From the NCBI GenBank assembly GCA_910578545.1, contig CAJTPT010000004.1, positions 119,138-183,137 on the forward strand: a stretch of DNA of 64,000 bases, written 5' to 3'. The translations under genes and the position numbers were made by a program. The stretch comes from an uncultured Christensenella sp. (GTDB taxonomy: Bacteria > Bacillota > Clostridia > Christensenellales > Pumilibacteraceae). How positions within the stretch are numbered: the stretch's first letter is position 1; the number at the start of each line of letters is the position of its first letter. The notes below the pieces were generated by a model. That model saw only the letters and a list, made by a program, of their open reading frames with translations. It had not been told where the DNA came from and did not search any database. Shown here in pieces: positions 20,922-29,479 of this stretch.

Positions 20922-20956
20922 TGATAAAGTTGCGCTATTAGGAGATGGTAATTAAG

Positions 20957-21457
20957 ATGAAGTTAAACATCTTGAATCACGTCAAAAAAAGGATAAAGTT
21001 CAAAAAGTTTTGCAAAGAGTGCGTAAAGTTAGAGGTCTTTCGGCGGAACACCATTATTTTAAAAAAGACTGCGGAAATAATAGACGTTTTTCGCACATTC
21101 GGCAATAACGGCGCTATAAATCCATCCAATGCTCTTACCGCAATAATAATGAATGCCGCCGTAGTCGACGGCACGTACAACAACAAAAAAATGCGCGCGC
21201 TTTTTCCGTTTCTAATCAAAGCCGCCGGTGGCGAGCAAGAGTTTCATATGCTGGAAGTGACTTATTTAAATACCGCACAGGGTTTGGAACAGTTAAACAC
21301 ATATAGCGCCAACCTGTTGAAAATTATTAACGACCGTGACAAAGAATTGGAAGTCGATATACTAAAGCTTTGCATACTTATTATGTCGACAAACGGCAAA
21401 GTTTCAAGGAAGGAACGGAAGCATTTAATACAGCAATTCCACTATCTCAAAACGTAA
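20957..21457 (+). CDS. Small helical protein, possibly TerB-like
   Basis: With ATG 20957 the protein has 166 residues; an in-frame ATG at 20945 overlaps the AGGAG ribosome binding site and is less likely. It has a basic N-terminus (HVKKRIKFKKF) and is otherwise predicted helical. The C-terminal part ILIMSTNGKVSRKERKHL resembles the TerB/tellurite-resistance fold, in which an acidic or Asn-Gly turn precedes a Ser-x-x-Glu helix, but the match is weak and I assign no function. It has its own strong promoter and terminator. Confidence 0.7.
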   Translation: MKLNILNHVKKRIKFKKFCKECVKLEVFRRNTIILKKTAEIIDVFRTFGNNGAINPSNALTAIIMNAAVVDGTYNNKKMRALFPFLIKAAGGEQEFHMLEVTYLNTAQGLEQLNTYSANLLKIINDRDKELEVDILKLCILIMSTNGKVSRKERKHLIQQFHYLKT

Positions 21458-21487
21458 ATGAACAGTCCGCACATTCCTACCCCGCCG

Positions 21488-21511
21488 ACGACCCGCAAGG
21501 GTCGTTTTTTT
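21488..21511 (+). terminator. Terminator after the TerB-like gene
   Basis: ACGACCC, GCAA loop, GGGTCGT, then seven T. A tetraloop hairpin of the classic type. Confidence 0.9.
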
Positions 21512-21534
21512 ATTTCCAATTTAAGCGCGGACTG

Positions 21535-21563
21535 TTGCTCTTTTTTTTTATTTGTTATATACT
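21535..21563 (+). promoter_or_regulatory. polA promoter, probably giving a leaderless mRNA
   Basis: TTGCTC (21535-21540) and TATACT (21558-21563) are 17 bases apart. The -10 box ends only six bases before the polA ATG, and there is no Shine-Dalgarno, so the transcript may begin at the start codon. Confidence 0.6.
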
Positions 21564-21569
21564 AATGCT

Positions 21570-24068
21570 ATGGAAAAAGACAGTTTGATTGTTATCGACG
21601 CAAACTCGCTCGTAAACAGAGCGTTTTTTGCCATGCCCGGCATGACGACCGATCGCGGCGAGCCGATCGGCGCGGTGTACGGGTTTACGACCATGCTTGT
21701 AAAGCTTATCGAGCAGTACAAGCCCAAGTACGTGGCGGCGGCGTTTGACGTTCACGCGCCCACATTCCGCCACGAGATGACGCCCATATACAAGGCGACG
21801 CGCAAGCCCATGCCGACAGACCTTGCCGTACAGATGGACATGCTTAAAAACCTGCTTACCGCAATGGGCATAAAGATGTACGAAAAAGCCGGGTACGAGG
21901 CGGACGACGTAATCGGCACTATCGCCAAGCGCTCACCCGCCTTTACCTATATACTTACGGGCGACCGCGACAGTCTTCAGCTTGTGAGCGACAAAACGCA
22001 TGTGCTGTTGACCAAAAAGGGCATAACCGATATACTCGACGTTTCGCCGGACACCGTGAGCGACGTATTCGGCGTGGGCGCCGACCGCGTGGTAGACTTT
22101 AAAGCGCTTGCAGGCGATTCGTCGGACAATATTCCCGGCGTTGCGGGCATAGGCGACAAGTCGGCGGTGGAGCTACTCACCGCTTACGGCTCGCTCGACG
22201 GCATTTACCAAAACCTCGACAAGATAACGGGCAGTCGCAAGCAAAAGCTGGAAGCCGGGCGCGACAATGCGTACCTATCGTACAAGCTTGCCAAGATAGA
22301 GGTGGACGCTCCGATAGAATTCGACATTAACGACTGCGCGCTCACATTTCCCTTCCCTCCGTCGGTGCGCCGAGTATTTACCGAGCTCGGGTTTAAGTCG
22401 CTGTTATCACGCACCGCGCTGTTTAAGAACGACGACGGAAGCGCGTCCGTACCCGAGTCCGCGCACACCGCCGAGCAAATCACGCTTGCAAACCCCGACG
22501 AGCTTAACACTGTGATAGCTTCCGCGCCGCAAACCGACATTGCGCTTTTACTAACAGTCGACGGACTGCATATTGCATTCGATTCGGACAAGGATTATTT
22601 TGCGCCCATTACGGACACGCTTATGAGCACGTTTACGCTGTCGGGGTGCATGAGTGCGTTACAACCGCTGTTGAGCGCCGTGCACGTGCTGACGTTCGGA
22701 CTGAAAGCGCTGTTGCACGCGATATCGCCCGCTCATGTTCCCGCCGCAGATGATATTTCCATAATGTCGTATCTGTTGGAATACAGGCTGTCGCCGACGA
22801 CCGCCGCCGAACTGTTCGCGCTTTACGACGAATGTGAAAGCGAACTTGCCGCTCGCGGCATGACCGCGTTGTACAATGGCATAGAGCTACCGCTCACCCG
22901 CGTACTGTTCGATATGGAAATGACCGGATTCTGCGTAGACCGAGCGCGGCTCGACGAGATAGACTTAAAGTTTTCCGAACTCGAAAAAGCCAATGTTGCG
23001 CGCATACGCGAGCTGTCGGGCTCGGACATAAACCTCAACTCGCCCAAACAGCTTGCCAAGCTGTTGTTCGAGGACATGGGTATTCCCTATCCCGACAAGA
23101 CCGCCAAGGCATATTCCACCAAAGCCGAGATTCTTCAACGGCTGTCGGGCGAGTACGAGATAGTGGACGAGCTTTTAAAATACCGCTTTAATTCCAAGCT
23201 TAAATCCACCTTTATCGACGGGCTGAGAAAGTCCCTGCGCGGCGACCGCGTACACACAAGCTTTAACCAAACGCTTACGACGACGGGAAGGCTGTCGTCC
23301 ACCGACCCCAATCTTCAAAACATTCCCACGCGCACGGACGAGGGCAAGCTTCTTCGGTCCATGTTTGTCGGCTCGCCCGGCAACGTGCTTGTGGACGCCG
23401 ACTACAGCCAAATAGAGCTTAAACTGCTCGCGCATTTTTCGGGCGACAGCAAGATGACGGAAGCATTCCGTTCGGGCGGCGACGTGCACGCGTCCACCGC
23501 CGCCGAGGTGTTCGGCGTGCCGCTCGAAGATGTTACGCCGCAAATGCGCCGCGACGCCAAGGCGGTCAACTTCGGCATAGTGTACGGAATCAGTAATTAC
23601 GGACTCAGCCAAAACATACACATACCGCCGCGCAAGGCCGACGAGTATATCAAGCGGTACTTCGAGCGCTTCCCCGCCGTTAAGGAATACCTCGACGGGC
23701 TTGTAGACAGCGCGAAAAAACTCGGCTACGCAACCACCTTGTTTGGGCGGCGGCGCACCATTCCCGAGCTTAATTCCGCCAAGTTTACAGAGCGCAAATT
23801 CGGCGAGCGCGTTGCTATGAACACGCCGCTGCAGGGCTCTGCCGCCGACATTATAAAAATCGCAATGGTGCGCGTACAGTCGCGGCTTGTCGGAATGAAG
23901 TCCAAGCTTATCATGCAGGTGCACGACGAGCTTATAGTGGACACTCACCCTTCCGAAGTCGACGCCGTTGTGGATATTCTCAAAACCGAAATGGAAGGCG
24001 CCGTCAAGCTGTCCGTTCCGCTCGACGTGGACGTATCCGTCGGCGACAACTGGATGGCGTGTAAGTAA
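21570..24068 (+). CDS. polA: DNA polymerase I
   Basis: The 832-residue protein does gap filling and primer removal. Residues 1-290 are the 5' nuclease domain (VIDANSLVNRAFF, GYEADDVIGT, GDRDSLQLV, GDSSDNIPGVAGIG). Residues ~300-450 take the place of the 3'-5' exonuclease but lack its Asp/Glu metal ligands, so proofreading is probably absent, as in Bacillus and Thermus enzymes. The polymerase domain has motif A (VDADYSQIELKLLAH), motif B (RRDAKAVNFGIVYGIS) and motif C (MQVHDELIVD). The start MEKDSLIVID is taken at 21570; an extension to 21552 has no signal. It is followed by coaE. Confidence 0.97.
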   Translation: MEKDSLIVIDANSLVNRAFFAMPGMTTDRGEPIGAVYGFTTMLVKLIEQYKPKYVAAAFDVHAPTFRHEMTPIYKATRKPMPTDLAVQMDMLKNLLTAMGIKMYEKAGYEADDVIGTIAKRSPAFTYILTGDRDSLQLVSDKTHVLLTKKGITDILDVSPDTVSDVFGVGADRVVDFKALAGDSSDNIPGVAGIGDKSAVELLTAYGSLDGIYQNLDKITGSRKQKLEAGRDNAYLSYKLAKIEVDAPIEFDINDCALTFPFPPSVRRVFTELGFKSLLSRTALFKNDDGSASVPESAHTAEQITLANPDELNTVIASAPQTDIALLLTVDGLHIAFDSDKDYFAPITDTLMSTFTLSGCMSALQPLLSAVHVLTFGLKALLHAISPAHVPAADDISIMSYLLEYRLSPTTAAELFALYDECESELAARGMTALYNGIELPLTRVLFDMEMTGFCVDRARLDEIDLKFSELEKANVARIRELSGSDINLNSPKQLAKLLFEDMGIPYPDKTAKAYSTKAEILQRLSGEYEIVDELLKYRFNSKLKSTFIDGLRKSLRGDRVHTSFNQTLTTTGRLSSTDPNLQNIPTRTDEGKLLRSMFVGSPGNVLVDADYSQIELKLLAHFSGDSKMTEAFRSGGDVHASTAAEVFGVPLEDVTPQMRRDAKAVNFGIVYGISNYGLSQNIHIPPRKADEYIKRYFERFPAVKEYLDGLVDSAKKLGYATTLFGRRRTIPELNSAKFTERKFGERVAMNTPLQGSAADIIKIAMVRVQSRLVGMKSKLIMQVHDELIVDTHPSEVDAVVDILKTEMEGAVKLSVPLDVDVSVGDNWMACK

Positions 24069-24157
24069 TTAGGAATTAATCCGTATTGACGTTGTTCCCC
24101 CTGTGGGCAACAAGCATGGTTTGTAATGACAATAATAATCTCTTTTATTTCTCTCAT

Positions 24158-24799
24158 ATGGAATTTAAACGCAACAAACACGAATTAAAATCTATCGGCA
24201 ATACCGTCGTCAACGTTATCGGATTGACGGGCGGCATTGCGAGCGGAAAAACGGTAGCGGAGGCAGCGCTCAAAAACGCGGGATATTTCGTTATCGACGC
24301 GGACGATATTTCGCGCAAGCTTTTTGCCGCCGACACTGACGGCGGAATAACTCTTTGCAAACTTTTTCCCGAGGCGAACAGTCAAGGCCGACTCGATCGC
24401 GCAAAACTTCGCGCAATCATATCGCGCGATAACGACGCACGGCATAGGCTGAACGATTACACGCACCCGATTATCATAGACGAGATAAAACGGATAATAT
24501 CGGCAACCCCGCCCCCCGTCGTGCTGTCCGCACCACTGCTATTTGAAACCTCGCTCGCCGCGCTGTGCGACGTGACGGTGTGTATTTACTGCCCCACCGC
24601 CGAGCGGGTAAAACGCCTATGCACTCGCGACGGCGTTTCGGAAAGCGACGCGCGTGCGATGATCAAGGCTCAAATACCCGACGCCGAGCGTTGCACTATC
24701 GCCGACTTTGTAGTGCCGTCCGACCGCGACAGACAAGAGTTCGAGCGCGAAGTACTCGAACTGTTCGGCGCCATCGTTAATCCCAAGTTACGAAAATAA
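24158..24799 (+). CDS. coaE: Dephospho-CoA kinase
   Basis: This enzyme phosphorylates the ribose 3'-OH of dephospho-CoA with ATP, the last step of CoA synthesis. GLTGGIASGKT is the P-loop, IDADDISRKL carries the substrate-binding Asp, and PLLFET and the C-terminal DRDRQEFEREV follow as in the family. From the ATG at 24158 the length is 213 residues, near the usual 200; no good ribosome binding site is seen. polA and coaE are neighbours in many Bacillota, usually with mutM between; mutM is absent here. The 90-base gap carries a short imperfect inverted repeat near 24093 related to the ends of the palindromic repeats. Confidence 0.94.
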   Translation: MEFKRNKHELKSIGNTVVNVIGLTGGIASGKTVAEAALKNAGYFVIDADDISRKLFAADTDGGITLCKLFPEANSQGRLDRAKLRAIISRDNDARHRLNDYTHPIIIDEIKRIISATPPPVVLSAPLLFETSLAALCDVTVCIYCPTAERVKRLCTRDGVSESDARAMIKAQIPDAERCTIADFVVPSDRDRQEFEREVLELFGAIVNPKLRK

Positions 24800-24826
24800 A
24801 TTCCGAACCTAAATACTATACGCATT

Positions 24827-24860
24827 AAAAAATCCCTTGCTTGACGCAAAGGATTTTTTC
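24827..24860 (+). terminator. Bidirectional terminator between coaE and the ABC transporter gene
   Basis: AAAAAATCC and GGATTTTTT flank a nearly complementary inner stem and TTGAC loop; T-rich on both strands between convergent genes. Confidence 0.85.
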
Positions 24861-24880
24861 GATTGTTTTGTGCTTTTGTA

Positions 24881-27800
24881 TTACAGCGCGCGAATGCTCG
24901 CAATAGGCGGTTTACGCGAATATATGGCAACGGGTATGACCGTGGAAATTATTGCGGTGATAAGCGCTATGCCGAGTATGCACGCCACCGATATTATACC
25001 GAACACGAACAAACTGATGCTAAGTCCGACGTTGCTCATTATTATCGAGTTGAGCAACGTGCACAGTCCGAACGAGCCGAACGAGGCAACCGCAAAGCAA
25101 ATGAGTGCGATAATGCCCGCTTCGGAAAGGAAGATCTTGAACACGTCTACGGTGCGTGCGCCGATAGCGCGCAGAATACCGATTTCCTTCTTTTTGGCGG
25201 ATATGGACGCCGAGATGAAGTTGAACATAAGAAGGAATGCAAACAGCGCAAACACCGCACCGGCAATCAAGAATGCCGTTTCGAGTACGGACGCCATCTC
25301 TATAATCGACTCGAGCTGTAATAAAATACCGTTATGGATTTGAAGCTTTGAGTCGTCCTTTTCGCGCTTGCCCGTAAGGTCGAGCAACTCGCCTATAAGC
25401 GCCGACGAATTGTCGTACGGAATGAACACTCTAAACAGACAAGCGTCCTCGGGCTCAACGTAGTTTGTCGTGGGCGGGCGGCTTTCGTAGCCGTTAGACA
25501 CGTAATACTTGTCGTACAGGTCGCTACCGAGATATATACAGCTCGTATTGGTCGAGAAGAAGTACCCGCCTGCCGTCGCCGTCGTTTTGTCAATTGCATT
25601 TTCGGCGCTAACCGTGCGATCAATGTTAATCTCGTCAAAAATCTCGTCCGCGGTTTTGATTATCTTTTTAAACTCTTCGAGGTTGGGGGTATATTCGTTG
25701 TAATATATACGAGATAATATCTGAATGGGGTCGGCGTTTGCTTTTGCATTATATAGCTCATCCGCCCACTTATCGTATTCGGGCGTGTCGTGTGTCGGTT
25801 CGGGATTGGCGGCTCTAAACGCCGCTTCCGCCGTCTTTACAAGCTCGTCGCGTTTTTTGCGGTAAGCGCCGTCCCAACGCGCGGCATACACCTGTGTTTC
25901 CGCATACTCGTTTTGCGCGGTCCAATAATTGTTATAAGCTTGGTTATAAGCGTCTTGATCGAAATAGTCCTGGGAATCGTCCTGCCAATCGGGATACGGA
26001 TTGATTTGCATATATTCCCATTCGTTCTTGCCCGCATTTTCCTCGAGTGCGAGCCACGCGTCGCGCGACTTTTCCCATTCCGCAACGTCTGCATAATACT
26101 TGTCGCTGATATAGTCCTCGTTGCTCGGCGGCTTGTGCTCGCTTTGATACTCTCTACGCGCGTCGTCTAAAAGCCCTTCGATAAGTTCGGAATAATCTTG
26201 GTCGCTTGTGTACTTGTTATTCTTTTGATTGTATAAATTGTAATAAAGATTGGCAAGCTCACAATGTCCGATGGCAAACTGTTTACTGCCGAGTGATTTT
26301 ATCGCTTCGCCGCTTATCGAATACACCGGCAAACCGTTACCGTCAAGCTGAGCCATATAGTTGTAGTTACTCGAAGAAGTGTAGTGCTCGTCCCCGCATA
26401 CTATCTCGATATAATCGTTGCTGCAATTAAAGTAAGACCATATGTCCGCTTGGGTACTGCCGGTCGCTTCCTTTTTGGCTTGTTCAAAAACGTCGTGCGT
26501 AACGGCTACCGTCATGTACATGCCGTTTTCACGCTCGGTCGACCAAGTCACGGCGCCCACGCTGAATTCGGCAGGCTCGTTTTGGTCGGCCTTAACCTTG
26601 AGCGCCCGGTAATCGGATTGGATATTGCCGCCCTTGAATACGCCTACGATCTTAAACTGCCGCCCGCCGCCTTTGATAACAACGGGGCGTTCGTCCGAAT
26701 GAATGACGTCCTTCATAGACGTAATGGAAAGCGACGTGTCGTCGGAAATCATAAACCGCGTGCCGCTCGCCTTAAACGCGTCGTACATAAAATCGGTTAT
26801 GGCTATCTCGTCGTCGGCCTCGGGCATTTTGCCTTCAATAATGGTAAGCTTATCGTCGGCCTCGACTACGCTAGACACGGAATTGCCGTAAAAATAACTT
26901 ACGTTGCCGGACATGTTCACGTTGGACATGCCTATATCGCACCTAACGGCGGCAATAGCGCCGCTGTACTTTTTGAGTATCTGCTCATACTCGGCTTGGG
27001 TGAGTTTGGTGTCAAGCGTTCCCTCGTAGCTATCACCGTCGCCGTAATACTCGGTTTGGTAATAGACCTTGCCGATCGACACGAAGTTGATGTTTGAATC
27101 AACGAATGTCTGCACGGTGACGTCGCGCCCGTCAAACAGCATGAGCGTGGAAGCGAGTCCGAACAGTATAAACGCAATGACGGAAAGGAATATGGTAAAC
27201 ACCAAACGCACGGGCTTTGTCTTTAAACTTCCCGCGCCCATCTTGACCGCGTGTCTAATCGGCAGACGCGAACGGATAAGCTTTTGCGGCGGGTATTCCT
27301 TTACCTTGGGCTGTTCCTTGACGTTCTCGAACGAACCGACGCTTATCTCCGGTCGGTCTTCCTTGAATTGAGCTATCCTTTCCCGCGAAGTGGATATGAC
27401 TGCCGTGCCGCCCGAACGCGCCAAAAAGTTTTTAATGCTAAGTAAGTCTTCTTCGGTGAGATCCGCGCCGCTACTTACCGTCACGGTATCGGTGCCGTAA
27501 AAGCGCACGTTTTTGGCGCCATCGCCCTCTTCCGCGCGCGTCTGGTCGGATATGACCTTACCGTCCTTTAACTCGATAATGCGGTCGGCGTACTGCTCTG
27601 CAAAATCGCGGTCGTGCGAAATGACAAGCACCAGCTTGTTTTTGGACAAGCTTTTCAGCGTATCGAACACCTGCTTGCCCGTCTTGCTGTCAAGCGCGCC
27701 CGTGGGCTCGTCCGCCATTATTATTTCGGGTTCTTTGACGAGCGCACGCGCAATAGCCACGCGCTGTTTTTGTCCGCCCGAAAGGGTGTTGGGTTTGCGC

Positions 27801-28204
27801 GAGGCAAAGTCGGTTAGGTCGACGTCCTCGAGTATCTTGGCAATTACCGCCTTGTCGCGCTTTTTGCTTTGAAGCTCGAGTGCGAGCGCGATGTTGTCCT
27901 CGACAGTGAACTCGTCCAGAATGTTGTATTCCTGAAAAACGAATCCGACGTATGTATTTCGGTAGCTGTCAAAGTCCTGACCGGAAAAGTCGTTACTGCT
28001 TTTGCCCTTGATGATTATCTCGCCCGAGTCCATTCGGTCGAGTCCTCCGCAGACATTGAGAAGGGTCGACTTACCGCTACCCGATTTACCGAGTATAAAT
28101 ATCATTCCCGTTTCCGGGAAGTTGAGCGACACGTCGTCCAACGCTTTGGTTACGACGCCGTTTTTGCTCTTATACTCCTTTCTTAAATGCTTTACTTCTA
28201 ACAT
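24881..28204 (-). CDS. ABC transporter with fused ATPase and FtsX-type permease
   Basis: The 1107-residue protein joins an ATPase domain (residues 1-225: Walker A GKSGSGKST, signature LSGGQKQR, Walker B IIMADEPTGALD, switch His in SHDRDF) to a MacB/FtsX-type permease. The permease has one span near residue 345, then a ~590-residue extracytoplasmic domain, and three C-terminal spans (residues ~985-1100) around the EIGILRAIGA motif. The external domain includes a long Tyr/Ala-rich helical insert (~residues 690-830), unusual for the family. Such proteins move or sense envelope-active peptides or pull on cell-wall hydrolases. The start MLEVKHLRKEY follows GGGAG. It is expressed from its own promoter; the lytic transglycosylase gene lies just upstream. 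Confidence 0.9.
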   Translation of the reverse strand: MLEVKHLRKEYKSKNGVVTKALDDVSLNFPETGMIFILGKSGSGKSTLLNVCGGLDRMDSGEIIIKGKSSNDFSGQDFDSYRNTYVGFVFQEYNILDEFTVEDNIALALELQSKKRDKAVIAKILEDVDLTDFASRKPNTLSGGQKQRVAIARALVKEPEIIMADEPTGALDSKTGKQVFDTLKSLSKNKLVLVISHDRDFAEQYADRIIELKDGKVISDQTRAEEGDGAKNVRFYGTDTVTVSSGADLTEEDLLSIKNFLARSGGTAVISTSRERIAQFKEDRPEISVGSFENVKEQPKVKEYPPQKLIRSRLPIRHAVKMGAGSLKTKPVRLVFTIFLSVIAFILFGLASTLMLFDGRDVTVQTFVDSNINFVSIGKVYYQTEYYGDGDSYEGTLDTKLTQAEYEQILKKYSGAIAAVRCDIGMSNVNMSGNVSYFYGNSVSSVVEADDKLTIIEGKMPEADDEIAITDFMYDAFKASGTRFMISDDTSLSITSMKDVIHSDERPVVIKGGGRQFKIVGVFKGGNIQSDYRALKVKADQNEPAEFSVGAVTWSTERENGMYMTVAVTHDVFEQAKKEATGSTQADIWSYFNCSNDYIEIVCGDEHYTSSSNYNYMAQLDGNGLPVYSISGEAIKSLGSKQFAIGHCELANLYYNLYNQKNNKYTSDQDYSELIEGLLDDARREYQSEHKPPSNEDYISDKYYADVAEWEKSRDAWLALEENAGKNEWEYMQINPYPDWQDDSQDYFDQDAYNQAYNNYWTAQNEYAETQVYAARWDGAYRKKRDELVKTAEAAFRAANPEPTHDTPEYDKWADELYNAKANADPIQILSRIYYNEYTPNLEEFKKIIKTADEIFDEINIDRTVSAENAIDKTTATAGGYFFSTNTSCIYLGSDLYDKYYVSNGYESRPPTTNYVEPEDACLFRVFIPYDNSSALIGELLDLTGKREKDDSKLQIHNGILLQLESIIEMASVLETAFLIAGAVFALFAFLLMFNFISASISAKKKEIGILRAIGARTVDVFKIFLSEAGIIALICFAVASFGSFGLCTLLNSIIMSNVGLSISLFVFGIISVACILGIALITAIISTVIPVAIYSRKPPIASIRAL

Positions 28205-28231
28205 TTTTTCTCCCTTGAAAACAGTATAATC

Positions 28232-28261
28232 AGTGTAACATATCACCCTGCGCTATGTCAA
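28232..28261 (-). promoter_or_regulatory. Promoter for the ABC transporter gene
   Basis: TTGACA (28261-28256) and TACACT (28237-28232), 18 bases apart on the minus strand, 27 bases before the start. Confidence 0.55.
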
Positions 28262-28342
28262 GAAAATAGCCGAAAAAACCGCTTATAAAGTGTTCTACAT
28301 CGGTTGACACACCGTATCGGCCGTCAACCGCATGCGGCGGGT

Positions 28343-28852
28343 TTAGCAGAACAACCCGTAAATCTTTTGGGCGCGCGCTATATTATGCAGGTACTTTTGC
28401 GTTTCGGCAAACACCTTTTCGCCGTCCAAAAATTTGCGCGCATTGGCTTCGCCCGCGTTGTACGCCATTAGCGCCGCGGTTATGTTGCCGTCGAACTTAT
28501 CTATAAGAACGGACAGATAATAGCACCCGCAACGCAACGAGCTTTCCACCCCGTACATATCGCTACCGCTGTCCATGCCGAGCGCCGTAGCACATTCGGC
28601 AAAAGTTTCGGGCATTAACTGCATAAGCCCCGCCGCGCCCTTAGCGGATTTCGCTTTGCGATCGAACCGACTTTCCGCCCACACGACCGACTTTACAAGA
28701 CTGCGATCGAGCCCGAACTCGTCCGCCGCCGCATTGACCGACGTGACGTACTTGTTTGGAAACACCGCGCACAGCGTGACGCCGCCCGCCACGACCGCCG
28801 CACACACTATAGTCACAGCTATGAGTATTATTCGTACCGCTCTTTTTTGCAT
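28343..28852 (-). CDS. Membrane-anchored lytic transglycosylase
   Basis: The 169-residue protein has an N-terminal anchor or signal (residues 8-30) and a Slt70-type SLT domain. Catalytic Glu is in VVWAESRFD; AKGAAGLMQLMP, and later ALMAYNAGE, are the other two SLT motifs. It would cleave peptidoglycan glycan strands with formation of 1,6-anhydro ends at the cell surface. Its position next to an FtsX-type ABC transporter, a class that can control wall hydrolases, is suggestive but the two have separate promoters. Confidence 0.92.
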   Translation of the reverse strand: MQKRAVRIILIAVTIVCAAVVAGGVTLCAVFPNKYVTSVNAAADEFGLDRSLVKSVVWAESRFDRKAKSAKGAAGLMQLMPETFAECATALGMDSGSDMYGVESSLRCGCYYLSVLIDKFDGNITAALMAYNAGEANARKFLDGEKVFAETQKYLHNIARAQKIYGLFC

Positions 28853-28970
28853 ACTGTTAGTGTATGATAATTATGAATTAGGAATTCGGAAATAGGAATT
28901 ATTTGTTTATAGACGAAGCTTAAACGGATTTAATACAACCGCGCCGCTTTCCACGTCGATACGGGAAGTA

Positions 28971-29399
28971 TTATTTAGTACTATTGCTATTTTGTTTTAT
29001 CTTATTATCTATCTTAATTATATCTACTATTATGCTAATATAAGCTACTGCCATCGCCAAAGACAAAGCACTTAAGACTATAGGATACCACAGTGCTTGA
29101 CTGAAAGAAAGATCTACATCGGATTTTTTAATAACATAGACAATCCACATTACAGATATAAACCCTATGCTCAAAACAGCCATAATAATGTAGGGACGTT
29201 TGTAAACGGCGGGATTATGCATCAAAACCAAGGCAACCACAGTCAAAATAAAATAATAAATCGGGAAGATAAATGCAATCGCCAATCCTTCAAGACCGGC
29301 TTGTTGACCATACTCATAAAATGCTTTACCGAAGGCGATTAAAAACCCGGCAAATGCGATTATAAAAATAAAAAATAATTTTTTTGATGTTTCTTTCAT
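28971..29399 (-). CDS. Small four-span membrane protein
   Basis: I do not recognise this 142-residue protein. Four hydrophobic spans lie near residues 8-28, 38-60, 69-91 and 102-128, with short loops and a Lys/Asn-rich tail. AAGGAA lies just before the ATG. The sequence is much more AT-rich than the surrounding genes, like the following gene, so both may have been acquired together. Confidence 0.68.
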   Translation of the reverse strand: MKETSKKLFFIFIIAFAGFLIAFGKAFYEYGQQAGLEGLAIAFIFPIYYFILTVVALVLMHNPAVYKRPYIIMAVLSIGFISVMWIVYVIKKSDVDLSFSQALWYPIVLSALSLAMAVAYISIIVDIIKIDNKIKQNSNSTK

Positions 29400-29479
29400 T
29401 TTGTTTCCTTATATGAAGTTTATTCACCTTATTAGAGAAACTTTTCTACAGAGGGAAGTTTCTCGAATTTTAATATAAC

